A DNA stretch of 64,000 nt from Paratinospora sagittata. Its lineage: Eukaryota; Streptophyta; Magnoliopsida; Ranunculales; Menispermaceae. Location of the stretch: the NCBI GenBank assembly GCA_035771175.1, contig CM069603.1:26636286-26700285 (forward strand), written 5' to 3'. This document shows, piece by piece, positions 37,405 to 52,294 of the stretch. Position 1 is the stretch's first letter. Each line of letters opens with the position of its first letter. A program made the translations under genes and the position numbers. The notes under the pieces were generated by a model. The model saw only the letters and a program-made list of their open reading frames with translations. It had not been told where the DNA came from and ran no database searches.

Positions 37405-40400
37405 TATAAATTGGCTCTCGCTTCATCTTTTTAACAAAAAAAAATCTTAGCAACTTTTCAACAAACTAATCTCATCTTCTGACACTATATATTTCATTCA
37501 GTCATCTCTAAAGTGTAAATTACTCTATTGATTTTCAGCTTCGTTTAACTATTTTTGGGCTAATGTTCTTTGTGTAAATTACTCAATTGATTTTCATCTT
37601 CTTTTCACCGTTTTTGGGCCAATGTTCTTCTTTTTCTTCTGCCTGCAGGGTTCCAGTATACAATTCGGACTCCTAAAAACTCTATTCCTAAGCTATTTAG
37701 AATGTTAATCTCTCTTTTCTCCCGTACAATAACATACCCCTAAAACCACTGTTCCTAAGTTATTTAGATTGTTAATCTCTCTTTTCTCCCAACTTTTTAA
37801 TTTTAAAATCCTCCAATATCCCCCCAATAATTATTCTTTTCTCCCTTTTCTCTCTTTCCCTTTTCCTCAGCTCATTCTTCTTCCCCCTTTCTATTTCTCT
37901 CTCTTCAATTATTACGCCCTTACCCAGTCTTGTTTGCCCCTGCAGCGTCCCGAACGATCTACATAAGTTGTGTTGCCGACCCTCCATGATTGTGTCCCGA
38001 ATGCACCAGTGCCCTCTCCTTCCTTGGACCTCTTAATCCTAACTTCCAAGTTCCAACCTTTCTCTTATATAAATTGGCTCTCGCTTAATATTTTTAACAA
38101 AAAAAAATCTTAGCAACTTTTCAAGAAACTAATCTCATCTTCTGACACTATATATCGCTTTTCATTCAGTCATCTCTAAAGTGTAAATTACTCTATTGAT
38201 TTTCAGCTTCTTTTCACGATTCTTGGGCTAATGTTCTTTGTGTAAATTACTCAATTGATTTTCATCTTCTTTTCACGATTTTTGGGCCAATGTTCATCTT
38301 TTTCTTCTGCCTGCAGGGTTCCAGTATATAATTCGGACTCCAAAAAACTATGTTCCTAACCTATTTAGATTGTTAATCTCTCTTTTCTCCCGTACAATAA
38401 CATACTCCTAAAACTTCTGTTCCTATGCTATTTAGAATGTTAATCTCTCTTTTCTCCCAACTATTTAATTTTTAAATGCTCTAATATCCAGTCAATAACT
38501 ATTCCCTTCTCTCTTTTCTCTCTTTCCCTTTTCCTCAGCTCATTCTTGTTCCCCCTTTCTATTTTTCTCTCTTCAATTAATACGCCCTTACCCAGTCTTG
38601 TTTGCCCCTGCAGCGTCCCGAACGATCTACATAAGTTGTGTTGCCGACCCTCCATGATTGTGTCCCGAATGCACCAGTGCCCTCTCTTTCCTTGGACCTC
38701 TTAATCCCAACTTCCAAGTTCCAAGCTTTCTCTTATATAAATTGGCTCTCGCTTCATCTTTTTAACAAAAAAAATCTTACCAACTTTTCAAGAAACTAAT
38801 CTCATCTTCTGACACTATATATCGCTTTTCATTCAGTCATCTCTAAAGTGTAAATTACTCTATGGATTTTCAGCTTTTTTTCACGATTCTTGGGCTAATG
38901 TTCTTTGTGTAAATTACTCAATTGATTTTCATCTTCTTTTCACGATTTTTGTGCCAATGTTCATCTTTTTCTTCTGCCTGCAAGGTTCCAGTATATAATT
39001 CGGACTCCTAAAAACTCTGTTCCTAAGCTGTTTAGATTGTTAATCTCTCTTTTCTCCCAACTTTTTAATTTTTAAATCCTCTAATTTCCCCTCAATAACT
39101 ATTCCCTTCTCTCTTTTCTCTCTTTCCCTTTTCCTCAGCTCATTCTTGTTCCCCCTTTCTATTTCTCTCTCTTCAATTAATACGCCCTTACCCAGTCTTC
39201 TTTGCCCCTGCAGCGTCCCGAACGATCTACATAAGTTGTGTTGCCGACCCTCCATGATTGTGTCCCGAATGCACCAGTGCCCTCTCCTTCCTTGGACCTC
39301 TTAATCCCAACTTCCAAGTTCCAACCTTCCTCTTATATAAATTGGCTCTCGCTTAATATTTTTAACAAAAAAAAATCTTAGCAACTTTTCAAGAAACTAA
39401 TCTCATCTTCTGACACTATATATTGCTTTTCATTCAGTCATCTCTAAAGTGTAAATTACTCTATTGATTTTCAGCTTCTTCTCACGATTCTTGGGCTAAT
39501 GTTCTTTGTGCAAATTACTCCATTGATTTTCATCATCTTTTCACGATTTTTGGGCCAATGTTCATCTTTTTCTTCTGCCTGCAGGGTTCCAGTATATAAT
39601 TCGGACTCCTAAAAACTCTGTTCCTAAGCTATTTAGATTGTTAATCTCTATTTTCTCCCGTACAATGACATACTCCTAAAAATTCTGTTCCTATGCTATT
39701 TAGATTGTTAATCTCTCTTTTCTCCCAACTATTTAATTTTTAAATCCTCTAATATCCCGTCAATAACTATTCCCTTCTCTCTTTTCTCTCTTTCCCTTTT
39801 CCTCAGCTCATTCTTGTTCCCCCTTTCTATTTCTCTCTCTTCAAATAATACGCCCTTACCCAGTCTTGTTTGCCCCTGCAGCGTCCCGAACGATCTACAT
39901 AAGTTGTGTTGCCGACCCTCCACGATTGTGTCCTGAATGCACCAGTGCCCTCTCCTTTCTTGGACCTCTTAATCCCAACTTCCAAGTTCCAAGCTTTCTC
40001 TTCTATAAATTGGCTCTCGCTTCATCTTTTTAACAAAAAAAAATCTTAGCAGCTTTTCAGGTAACTAATCTCATCTTCTGACACTATCTATCGCCTTTCA
40101 TTCCGTCATCTCTAAAGTGTAAATTACTCTATTGATTTTCAGCTTCTTTTCACGATTTTTGGGCTAATGCTCTTTGTGTAAATTACTCAATTGATTTTCA
40201 TCTTCTTTTCATGGTTTCTAGGCCAATGTTCTTCTTTTTCTTCTTCTTGCAGGGTTCCAGTATACAATTCGGACTCCTAAAAACTCTGTTCCTAAGCTAT
40301 TTAGATTGTCAATCTCTCTTTTCTCCCGTACAATAACATACTCCTAAAACCACTGTTCCTAAGTTATTTAGATTGTTAATCTCTCTTTTCTCCCAACTTT

Positions 40401-43400
40401 TTAATTTTAAAATCCTCCAATATCACCTCAATAATTATTCCTTTCTCTCTTTTCTCCCTTTCCCTTTTCCTCAGCTCATTCTTCTTCCCCCTTTCTATTT
40501 CTCTCTCTTCAATTATTACGCCCTTACCCAGTCTTGTTTTCCCCTGCAGCATCCCGAATAATCTACATAAGTTGTGTTGCCGACCCTCCATGATTGTGTC
40601 CCGAATGCACCAGTGCCCTCTCCTTCCTTGGACTTCTTAATCCCAACTTCCAAGTTCCAACCTTTCTCTTATATAAATTGGCTCTCGCTTAATATTTTTA
40701 ACAAAAAAAATCTTACCAACTTTTCAAGAAACTAATCTCATCTTCTGACACTATATATCGCTTTTCATTCAGTCATCTCTAAAGTGTAAATTACTCTATG
40801 GATTTTCAGCTTTTTTTCACGATTCTTGGGCTAATGTTCTTTGTGTAAATTACTCAATTGATTTTCATCTTCTTTTCACTATTTTTGTGCCAATGTTCAT
40901 CTTTTTCTTCTGCCTGCAAGGTTCCAGTATATAATTCGGACTCCTAAAAACTCTGTTCCTAAGCTGTTTAGATTGTTAATCTCTCTTTTCTCCCAACTTT
41001 TTAATTTTTAAATCCTCTAATTTCCCCTCAATAACTATTCCCTTCTCTCTTTTCTCTCTTTCCATTTTCCTCAGCTCATTCTTGTTCCCCCTTTCTATTT
41101 CTCTCTCTTCAATTAATACGCCCTTACCCAGTCTTCTTTGCCCCTGCAGCGTCCCGAACGATCTACATAAGTTGTGTTGCCGACCCTCCATGATTGTGTC
41201 CCGAATGCACCAGTGCCCTCTCCTTCCTTGGACCTCTTAATCCCAACTTCCAAGTTCCAACCTTCCTCTTATATAAATTGGCTCTCGCTTAATATTTTTA
41301 ACAAAAAAAAATCTTAGCAACTTTTCAAGAAACTAATCTCATCTTCTGACACTATATATTGCTTTTCATTCAGTCATCTCTAAAGTGTAAATTACTCTAT
41401 TGATTTTCAGCTTCTTCTCACGATTCTTGGGCTAATGTTCTTTGTGCAAATTACTCAATTGATTTTCATCATCTTTTCACGATTTTTGGGCCAATGTTCA
41501 TCTTTTTCTTCTGCCTGCAGGGTTCCAGTATATAATTCGGACTCCTAAAAACTCTGTTCCTAAGCTATTTAGATTGTTAATCTCTATTTTCTCCCGTACA
41601 ATGACATACTCCTAAAAATTCTGTTCCTATGCTATTTAGATTGTTAATCTCTCTTTTCTCCCAACTATTTAATTTTTAAATCCTCTAATATCCCGTCAAT
41701 AACTATTCCCTTCTCTCTTTTCTCTCTTTCCCTTTTCCTCAGCTCAATCTTGTTCCCCCTTTCTATTTTTCTCTCTTCAAATAATACGCCCTTACCCAGT
41801 CTTGTTTGCCCCTGCAGCGTCCCGAACGATCTACATAAGTTGTGTTGCCGACCCTCCACGATTGTGTCCTGAATGCACCAGTGCCCTCTCCTTTCTTGGA
41901 CCTCTTAATCCCAACTTCCAAGTTCCAAGCTTTCTCTTCTATAAATTGGCTCTCGCTTCATCTTTTTAACAAAAAAAAATCTTAGCAGCTTTTCAGGTAA
42001 CTAATCTCATCTTCTGACACTATATATCGCCTTTCATTCCGTCATCTCTAAAGTGTAAATTACTCTATTGATTTTCAGCTTCTTTTCACGATTTTTGGGC
42101 TAATGCTCTTTGTGTAAATTACTCAATTGATTTTCATCTTCTTTTCATGGTTTCTAGGCCAATGTTCTTCTTTTTCTTCTTCCTGCCGGGTTCCAGTATA
42201 CAATTCGGACTCCTAAAAACTCTGTTCCTAAGCTATTTAGATTGTCAATCTCTCTTTTCTCCCGTACAATAACATACTCCTAAAACCACTGTTCCTAAGT
42301 TATTTAGATTGTTAATCTCTCTTTTCTCCCAACTTTTTAATTTTAAAATCCTCCAATATCACCTCAATAATTATTCCTTTCTCTCTTTTCTCTCTTTCCC
42401 TTTTCCTCAGCTCATTCTTCTTCCCCCTTTCTATTTCTCTCTCTTCAATTATTACGCCCTTACCCAGTCTTGTTTTCCCCTGCAGCATCCCGAACGATCT
42501 ACATAAGTTGTGTTGCCGACCCTCCATGATTGTGTCCCGAATGCACCAGTGCCCTCTCCTTCCTTGGACTTCTTAATCCCAACTTCCAAGTTCCAACCTT
42601 TCTCTTATATAAATTGGCTCTCGCTTAATATTTTTAACAAAAAAAATCTTACCAACTTTTCAAGAAACTAATCTCATCTTCTGACACTATATATCGCTTT
42701 TCATTCAGTCATCTCTAAAGTGTAAATTACTCTATTGATTTTCAGCTTTTTTTCACGATTCTTGGGCTAATGTTCTTTGTGTAAATTACTCAATTGATTT
42801 TCATCTTCTTTTCACGGTTTTTTTGCCAATGTTCATCTTTTTCTTCTGCCTGCAGGGTTCCAGTATATAATTCGGACTCCTAAAAACTCTGTTCCTAAGC
42901 TATTTAGATTGTTAATCTCTCTTTTCTCCCAACTTTTTAATTTTTAAATCCTCTAATATCCCCTCAATAACTATTCCCTTCTCTCTTTTCTCTCTTTCTC
43001 TTTTCCTCAGCTCATTCTTGTTCCCCCTTTCTATTTCTCTCTCTTCAATTAATACGCCCTTACCCAGTCTTGTTTGCCCCTGCAGCGTCCCGAACGATCT
43101 ACATAAGTTGTGTTGCCGACCCTCCATGATTGTGTCCCGAATGCACCAGTGCCCTCTCCTTCCTTGGACCTCTTAATCCCAACTTCCAAGTTCCAAGCTT
43201 TCTCTTATATAAATTGGCTCTCGCTTCATCTTTTTAACAAAAAAAAATCTTAGCAGCTTTTCAAGAAACTAATCTCATCTTCTGACACTATATATCGCCT
43301 TTCATTCAGTCATCTCTAAAGTGTAAATTACTCTATTGATTTTCAGCTTCTTTTCACGATTTTTGGGCTAATGCTCTTTGTGTAAATTACTCAATTGATT

Positions 43401-46400
43401 TTCATCTTCTTTTCATGGTTTCTTGGCCAATGTTCTTCTTTTTCTTCTTCCTACCGGGTTCCAGTATACAATTCGAACTCCTAAAAACTCTGTTCCTAAA
43501 CTATTTAGATTGTTAATCTCTATTTCCTCACTTATAATAACGGACTCCAAAAAACTCTGTTCCTAAGCTATTTAGATTGTTAATCTCTCTTTTCTCCCAA
43601 CTTTTTAATTTTTAAAAACTCCAATATCCCCTCAATAATTATTCCTTTCTCTCTTTTCTCTCTTTCCTTTATCCTCAGCTCATTCTTCTTCCCCCTTTCT
43701 ATTTCTCTCTCTTCAATTATTACGCCCTTACCCAGTCTTGTTTGCCCCTGCAGCGTCCCGAACGATCTACATAAGTTGTGTTGCCGACCCTCCATGATTG
43801 TGTCCCGAATGCACCAGTGCCCTCTCCTTCCTTGGACCTCTTAATCCCAACTTCCAAGTTCCAAGCTTTCTCCTATATAAATTGGCTCTCGCTTCATCTT
43901 TTTAACGAAAAAAAATCTTAGTAACTTTTCAGGAAACTAAACTCATCTTCTGACACTATATATCGCCTTTCATCCCGTCATCTCTAAAGTGTAAATTACT
44001 CTATTGATTTTCAGCTTCTTTTCACGATTTTTGGGCTAATGCTCTTTGTGTAAATTACTCAATTGATTTTCATCTTCTTTTCATGGTTTCTAGGCCACTG
44101 TTCTTCTTTTTCTTCTTCCTGCAGGGTTCCAGTATACAATTCGAACTCCTAAATACTCTGTTCCTAAGCTATTTAGATTGTCAATCTCTCTTTTCTCCCG
44201 TACAATAACATACTCCTAAAACCACTGTTCCTAACTTATTTAGATTGTTAATCTCTCTTTTCTCCCAACTTTTTAATTTTAAAATCCTCCAATATCCCCT
44301 CAATAATTATTCCTTTCTCTCTTTTCTCTCTTTCCCTTTTCCTCAGCTCATTCTTCTTCCCCCTTTCTATTTCTCTCTCTTCATTTATTACGCCCTTACC
44401 CAGTCTTGTTTTCCCCTGCAGCATCCCGAACGATCTACATAAGTTGTGTTGCCGACCCTCCATGATTGTGTCCCGAATGTACCAGTGCCCTCTCCTTCCT
44501 TGGACTTCTTAATCCCAACATCCACGTTCCAACCTTTCTCTTATATAAATTGGCTCTCGCTTAATATTTTTAACAAAAAAAATCTTACCAACTTTTCAAG
44601 AAACTAATCTCATCTTCTGACACTATATATCGCTTTTCATTCAGTCATCTCTAAAGTGTAAATTACTCTATTGATTTTCAGCTACTTTTCACGATTCTTG
44701 GGCTAATGTTCTTTGTGTAAATTACTCAATTAATTTTCATCTTCTTTTCACGGTTTTTGTGCCAATGTTCATCTTTTTCTTCTGCCTGCAGGGTTCCAGT
44801 ATATAATTCGGACTCCTAAAAACTCTGTTCCTAAGCTATTTAGATTGTTAATCTCTCTTTTCTCCCAACTTTTAAATTTTTAAATCCTCTAATATCCCCT
44901 CAATAACTATTCCCTTCTCTCTTTTCTCTCTTTCCCTTTTCCTCAGCTCATTCTTGTTCCCCCTTTCTATTTCTCTCTCTTCAATTAATACGCCCTTACC
45001 CAGTCTTGTTTGCCCCAGCAGCGTCCCGAACGATCTACATAAGTTGTGTTACCGACCCTCCATGATTGTGTCCCGAATGCACCAGTGCCCTCTCCTTCCT
45101 TGGACCTCTTAATCCCAACTTCCAAGTTCCAAGCTTTCTCTTATATAAATTGGCTCTCGCTTCATCTTTTTAACAAAAAAAAATCTTAGCAGCTTTTCAA
45201 GAAACTAATCTCATCTTCTGACACTATATATCGCCTTTCATTCAGTCATCTCTAAAGTGTAAATTACTCTATTGATTTTCCGCTTCTTTTCACGATTTTT
45301 GGGCTAATGCTCTTTGTGTAAATTACTCAATTGATTTTCATCTTCTTTTCATGGTTTCTAGGCCAATGTTCTTCTTTTTCTTCTTCCTACCGGGTTCCAG
45401 TATACAATTCGAACTCCTAAAAACTCTGTTCCTAAACTATTTAGATTGTTAATCTCTCTTTCCTCACTTATAATAACGGACTCCAAAAAACTCTGTTCCA
45501 AAGCTATTTAGATTGTTAATCTCTCTTTTCTCCCAACTTTTTAATTTTTAAAAACTCCAATATCCCGTCAATAATTATTCCTTTCTCTCTTTTCTCTATT
45601 TCCTTTATCCTCAGCTCATTCTTCTTCCCCCTTTCTATTTCTCTCTCTTCAATTATTACGCCCTTACCCAGTCTTGTTTGCCCCTGCAGCGTCCCGAACG
45701 ATCTACATAAGTTGTGTTGCCGACCCTCCATGATTGTGTCGCGAATGCACCAGTGCCCTCTCCTTCCTTGGACCTCTTAATCCCAACTTCCAAGTTCCAA
45801 GCTTTCTCGTATATAAATTGGCTCTCGCTTCATCTTTTTAACAATAAAAAATCTTAGCAGCTTTTCAGGAAACTAATCTCATCTTCTGACACTATATATC
45901 GCCTTTCATTCCGTCATCTCTAAAGTGTAAATTACTCTATTGATTTTTAGCTTCTTTTCACGATTTTTGGGCTAATGCTCTTTGTGTAAATTACTCAATT
46001 GATTTTCATCTTCTTTTCTTGGTTTCTAGGCCAATGTTCTTCTTTTTCTTCTTCCTGCAGGGTTCCAGAATACAATTCAGACTCCTAAAAACTCTGTTCC
46101 TAAGCTATTTAGATTGTTAATCTCTCTTTTCTCCCAACTTTTTAATTTTAAAATCCTCTAATATCCCCTCAATAACTATTCCCTTCTCTTTTTTCTCTCT
46201 TTCCCTTTTCCTCAGCTCATTCTTGTTCCCCCTTTCTATTTCTCTCTCTTCAATTAATACGCCCTTACCCAGTCTTGTTTGCCCCTGCAGCGTCCCGAAC
46301 GATCTACATAAGTTGTGTTGCCGACCCTCCATGAATGTGTCCCGAATGCACCAGTGCCCTCTCCTTCCTTGGACCTCTTAATCCCAACTTCCAAGTTCCA

Positions 46401-46412
46401 AGCTTTCTCTTA
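37405..46412 (+). repeat. Trimeric higher-order repeat, 1936 bp
   Basis: Spacing runs 668-668-600 repeatedly. Trimers start at 37405 (first unit 663 bp, five bases missing in TATATATTTCATTC near 37490), 39336, 41272, 43208 and, partly, 45144. The trimers at 39336 and 41272 share many private changes: CTTCTATAAATTGG at the TATA of 40004 and 41940, AATTTCCCCTCAATAAC, CAGTCTTCTTTGCC, GTACAATGACATAC, CTCCACGATTGTGTCCTG and TTTTCAGGTAACTAATC. CTTCCTACCGGG, which destroys the first CTGCAG, appears from 43.4 kb on. Confidence 0.92.
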
Positions 46413-49400
46413 TATAAATTGGCTCTCGCTTCATCTTTTTAACAAAAAAAAATCTTAGCAGCTTTTCAAGAAACTAATCTCATCTTCTGACACTATATAT
46501 CGCCTTTCATTCAGTCATCTCTAAAGTGTAAATTACTCTATTGATTTTCAGCTTCTTTTCACGATTTTTGGGCTAATGCTCTTTGTGTAAATTACTCAAT
46601 TGATTTTCATCTTCTTTTCATGGTTTCTTGGCCAATGTTCTTCTTTTTCTTCTTCCTACCGGGTTCCTGTATACAATTCGAACTCCTAAAAACTCTGTTC
46701 CTAAACTATTTAGATTGTTAATCTCTCTTTCCTCACTTATAATAACGGACTCCAAAAAACTCTGTTCCTAAGCTATTTAGATTGTTAATCTCTCTATTCT
46801 CCCAACTTTTAATTTTTAAATCCTTCAATATCCCCTCAATAATTATTCCTTTCTCTCTTTTCTCTCTTTCCCTTTTCCTCAGCTCATTCTTCTTCGCCCT
46901 TTCTATTTCTCTCTCTTCAATTATTACGCCCTTACCCAGTCTTGTTTGCCCCTGCAGCGTCCCGAACGATCTACATAAGTTGTGTTGCCGACCCTCCATG
47001 GTTGTGTCCCGAATGCACCAGTGCCCTATCCTTCCTTGGACCTCTTAATCCCAACTTCCAAGTTCCAACCTTTCTCCTATATAAATTGGCTCTCGCTTAA
47101 TATTTTTAACAAAAAAAATCTTACCAACTTTTCAAGAAACTAATCTCATCTTCTAACACTATATATCGCTTTTCATTCAGTCATCTCTAAAGTGTAAATT
47201 ACTCTATTGATTTTCATCTTCTTTTCACGGTTTTTGTGCCAATGTTCATCTTTTTCTTCTGCCTGCAGGGTTCCAGTATATAATTCGGACTCCTAAAAAC
47301 TCTGTTCCTAAGCTATTTAGATTGTTAATCTCTCTTTTCTCCCAACTTTTTAATTTTTAAATCCTCTAATATCCCCTCAATAACTATTCCCTTCTCTCTT
47401 TTCTCTCTTTCCCTTTTCCTCAGTTCATTCTTGTTCCCCCTTTCTATTTCTCTCTCTTCAATTAATACGCCCTTACCCAGACTTGTTTGCCCCTGCAGCG
47501 TCCCGAACGATCTACATAAGTTGTGTTGCCGACCCTCCATGATTGTGTCCCGAATGCACCAGTGCCCTCTCCTTCCTTGGACCTCTTAATCCCAACTTCC
47601 AAGTTCCAAGCTTTCTCTTATATAAATTGGCTCTCGCTTCACCTTTTTAACAAAAAAAAATCTTAGCAGCTTTTCAAGAAACTAATCTCATCTTCTGACA
47701 CTATATATCGCCTTTCATTCAGTAATCTCTAAAGTGTTAATTACTCTATTGATTTTCAGCTTCTTTTCACGATTTTTGGGCTAATGCTCTTTGTGTAAAT
47801 TACTCAATTGATTTTCATCTTCTTTTCATGGTTTCTAGGCCAATGTTCTTCTTTTTCTTCTTCCTACCGGGTTCCAGTATACAATTCGAACTCCTAAAAA
47901 CTCTGTTCCTAAACTATTTAGATTGTTAATCTCTCTTTCCTCACTTATAATAACGGACTCCAAAAAACTCTGTTCCTAAGCTATTTAGATTGTTAATCTC
48001 TCTTTTCTCCCAACTTTTTAATTTTTAAAAACTCCAATATCCCCTCAATAATTATTCCTTTCTCTCTTTTCTCTCTTTCCTTTATCCTCAGCTCATTCTT
48101 CTTCCCCCTTTCTATTTCTCTCTCTTCAATTATTACGCCCTAACCCAGTCTTGTTTGCCCCTGCAGCGTCCCGAACGATCTACATAAGTTGTGTTGCCGA
48201 CCCTCCATGATTGTGTCCCGAATGCACCAGTGCCCTCTCCTTCCTTGGACCTCTTAATCCCAACTTCCAAGTTCCAAGCTTTCTCTTATATAAATTGGCT
48301 CTCGCTTCATCTTTTTAACAAAAAAAAATCTTAGCAGCATTTCAGGAAACTAATGTCATCTTCTGACACTATATATCGCTTTTCATTCAGTCATCTCTAA
48401 AGTGTAAATTACTCTATTGATTTTCAGCTTCTTTTCACGATTCTTGGGCTAATGTTCTTTGTGTAAATTACTCAATTGATTTTCATCTTCTTTTCACGAT
48501 TTTTAGGCCAATGTTCATCTTTTTCTTCTGCCTGCAGGGTTCTAGTATACAATTCGGACTTCTAAAAACTCTGTTCCTAAACTATTTAGATTGTTAATCT
48601 CTCTTTTCTCCCTGTACAATAACATACTCCTAAAAACACTGTGCCTAAGCTATTTAGATTGTTAATCTCTCTTTTCTCCCAACTTTTAATTTTTAAATCC
48701 TTCAATATCCCCTCAATAATTATTCCTTTCTCTCTTTTCTCTCTTTCCCTTTTCCTCAGCTCATTCTTCTTCGCCCTTTCTATTTCTCTCTCTTCAATTA
48801 TTACGCCCTTACCGAGTCTTGTTTGCCCCTGCAGCGTCCCGAACGATCTACATAAGTTGTGTTGCCGACCCTCCATGATTGTGTCCCGAATGCACCAGTG
48901 CCCTCTCCTTCCTTGGACCTCTTAATCCCAACTTCCAAGTTCCAACCTTTCTCTTATATAAATTGGCTCTCGCTTAATATTTTTAACAAAATAAAATCTT
49001 AGCAACTTTTCAAGAAACTAATCTCATCTCCTGACACTATATATTGCTTATCATTCAGTCATCTCTAAAGTGTAAATTACTCTGTTGACTTTCAGCTTCT
49101 TTTCACGATTTTTCGGCTTATGTTCTTTGTGTAAATTACTCAATTGATTTTCATCTTCTTTTCACGGTTTTTGGGCCAATGTTCTTCTTTTTCTTCTGCC
49201 TGCAGGGTTCCAGTATACAATTCGGACTCCTAAAAACTTTGTTCCTAAACTATTTAGATTGTTAATTTCTCTTTTCTCCCTGTACAATAACAAACTCCTA
49301 AAAAGACTATTCCTAAGCTATTTAGATTGTTAATCTCTCTATTCTCCCAACTTTTAATTTTTAAATCCTTCAATATCCCCTCAATAAATATTCCTTTCTC

Positions 49401-52294
49401 TCTTTTCTCTCTTTCCCTTTTCCTCAGCTCATTCTTCTTCGCCCTTTCTATTTCTCTCTCTTTAATTATTACGCCCTTACCAGTCTTGTTTGCCCCTGCA
49501 GTGTCCCGAACGATCTACATAAGTTGCGTTGCCGACCCTCCGTGATTGTGTCCCGAATGCACCAGTGCCCTCTCCTTCCTTGGACCTCTTAATCCCATCT
49601 TCCAAGTTCCAACCTTTCTCTTATATAAATTGGCTCTCGCTTAATATTTTTAACAAAATAAAATCTTACCAACTTTTCAAGAAACTAATCTCATCTTCTG
49701 ACACTATATATCGCTTATCATTCAGTCATCTCTAAAGTGTAAATTACTCTATTGATTTTCAGCTTCTTTTCACGATTTTTCGGCTAATGTTCTTTGTGTA
49801 AATTACTCAATTGATTTTCATCTTCTTTTCACGGTTTTTGGGCCAATGTTCTTCTTTTTCTTCTGCCTACAGGGTTCCAGTATACAATTCGGACTCCTAA
49901 AAACTCTGTTCCTAAACTATTTAGATTGTTAATCTCTATTTTCTCCCATATAATAACCGACTCCTAAAAACTCTGTTCCTAGGCTATTTAGATTGTCAAT
50001 CTCTATTTTCTCCCAACTTTTTAATTTTTAAATCCTCCAATATCCCCTCAATAATTATTCCTTTCTCTCTATTCTCACTTTCCCTTTTCCTCAGCTCATT
50101 CTTCTTCGCCCTTTCTATTTCTCTCTCTTCAATTAATACGCCCTTGCCCAGTCTTGTTTGCCCCTGCAGCGTCCCGAACGATCTACATAACTTGTGTTGC
50201 CAACCCTCCCTGATTGTGTCCCGAATGCACCAGTGCCTTCTCCTTCCTTGGACCTCTTAAAACCAACTTCCAAGTTCCAACCTTTCTCTTATATAAATTG
50301 GCTCTCGCTTCATCTTTTTAACAAAAAAAAATCTTAGCAACTTTTCAACAAACTAATCTCATCTTCTGACACTATATATCGCTTTTCATTCAGTCATCTC
50401 TAAAGTGTAAATTACTCTATTGATTTTCAGCTTCGTTTAACTATTTTTGGGCTAATGTTCTTTGCGTAAATTACTCAATTGATTTTCATCTTCTTTTCAC
50501 GATTTTTGGGCCAATGTTCTTCTTTTTCTTCTGCCTGCAGGGTTCCTGTATACAATTCCGACTCCTAAAAACTCTGTTCCTAAGCTATTTAGATTTTTAA
50601 TCTCTCTTTTCTCCCGTACAATAACATACTCCTAAAACCACTGTTCCTAAGTTATTTAGATTGTTAGTCTCTCTTTTCTCCCAACTTTTTAATTTTAAAA
50701 TCCTCCAATATCCCCTCAATAATTATTCATTTCTCTCTTTTCTCTCTTTCCTTTATCCTCAGCTCATTCTTCTTCCCCCTTTCTATTTCTCTCTCTTCAA
50801 TTATTACGCCCTTACCCAGTCTTGTTTGCCCCTGCAGCGTCCCGAACGATCTACATAAGTTGTGTTGCCGACCCTCCATGATTGTGTCCCGAATGCACCA
50901 GTGCCCTCTCCTTCCTTGGACCTCTTAATCCCAACTTCCAAGTTCCAACCTTTCTCTTATATAAATTGGCTCTCGCTTAATATTTTTAACAAAATAAAAT
51001 CTTAGCAACTTTTCAAGAAACTAATCTCATCTCCTGACACTATATATCGCTTATCATTCAGTCATCTCTAAAGTGTAAATTACTCTGTTGATTTTCAGCT
51101 TCTTTTCACGATTTTTCGGCTAATGTTCTTTGTGTAAATTACTCAATTGATTTTCATCTTCTTTTCACGGTTTTTGGGCCAATGTTCTTCTTTTTCTTCT
51201 GCCTGCAGGGTTCCAGTATACAATTCGGACTCCTAAAAACTCTGTTCCTAAACTATTTAGATTGTTAATCTCTATTTTCTCCCATATAATAACCGACTCC
51301 TAAAAACTCTGTTCCTAGGCTATTTAGATTGTCAATCTCTATTTTCTCTCAACTTTTTAATTTTTAAATCCTCCAATATCCCCTCAATAATTATTCCTTT
51401 CTCTCTATTCTCACTTTCCCTTTTCCTCAGCTCATTCTTCTTCGCCTTTTCTATTTCTCTCTCTTCAATTAATACGCCCTTGCCCAGTCTTGTTTGCCCC
51501 TGCAGCGTCCCGAACGATCTACATAACTTGTGTTGCCGACCCTCCATGATTGTGTCCCGAATGCACCAGTGCCCTCTCCTTCCTTGGACCTCTTAATCCC
51601 AACTTCCAAGTTCCAACCTTTCTCTTATATAAATTGGCTCTCGCTTCATCTTTTTAACAAAAAAAAATCTTAGCAACTTTTCAAGAAACTAATCTCATCT
51701 TCTGACACTATATATCGCTTTTCATTCAGTCACCTCTAACGTAAATTACTCTATTGATTTTTAGCTTCTTTTCACGATTTTTGGGCTAATGCTCTTTGTG
51801 TAAATTACTCAATTGATTTTCATCTTCTTTTCATGGTTTCTAGGCCAATGTTCTTCTTTTTCTTCTTCCTACCGGGTTCCAGTATACAATTCGAACTCCC
51901 AAAAACTCTGTTCCTAAACTATTTAGATTGTTAATCTCTCTTTCCTCACTTATAATAACGGACTCCAAAAAACTCTGTTCCCAAGCTATTTAGATTGTTA
52001 ATCTCTCTTTTCTCCCAACTTTTTAATTTTTAAAAACTCCAATATCCCCTCAATAATTATTCATTTCTCTCTTTTCTCTCTTTCCTTTATCCTCAGCTCA
52101 TTCTTCTTCCCCCTTTCTATTTCTCTCTCTTCAATTATTACGCCCTTACCCAGTCTTGTTTGCCCCTGCAGCGTCCCGAACGATCTACATAAGTTGTGTT
52201 GCCGACCCTCCATGATTGTGTCCCGAATGCACCAGTGCCCTCTCCTTCCTTGGACCTCTTAATCCCAACTTCCAAGTTCCAACCTTTCTCTTAT
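46413..52294 (+). repeat. Mixed stretch of nine units
   Basis: Anchors at 46413, 47080, 47621, 48289, 48957, 49624, 50292, 50960 and 51628. One unit (47080-47620) is 541 bp. Units with CCCTGTACAATAACATAC linkers and a shortened CAACTTTTAATTTTTAAATCCTTC start appear here, as does the AACAAAATAAAATC leader (48957, 49624, 50960) with CATCTCCTGAC. The unit at 51628 is 666 bp, two bases short at CTCTAACGTAAATT. Confidence 0.85.
47080..47620 (+). repeat. 541-bp unit with one 59-bp subrepeat
   Basis: After AAAGTGTAAATTACTC the sequence goes straight to TATTGATTTTCATCTTC and TTTTTGTGCCAATG, so a single 59-bp subrepeat with the start of the first copy and the end of the second remains. It also has one 67-bp subrepeat. 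This is a clean loss of one subrepeat by unequal pairing. Confidence 0.93.
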
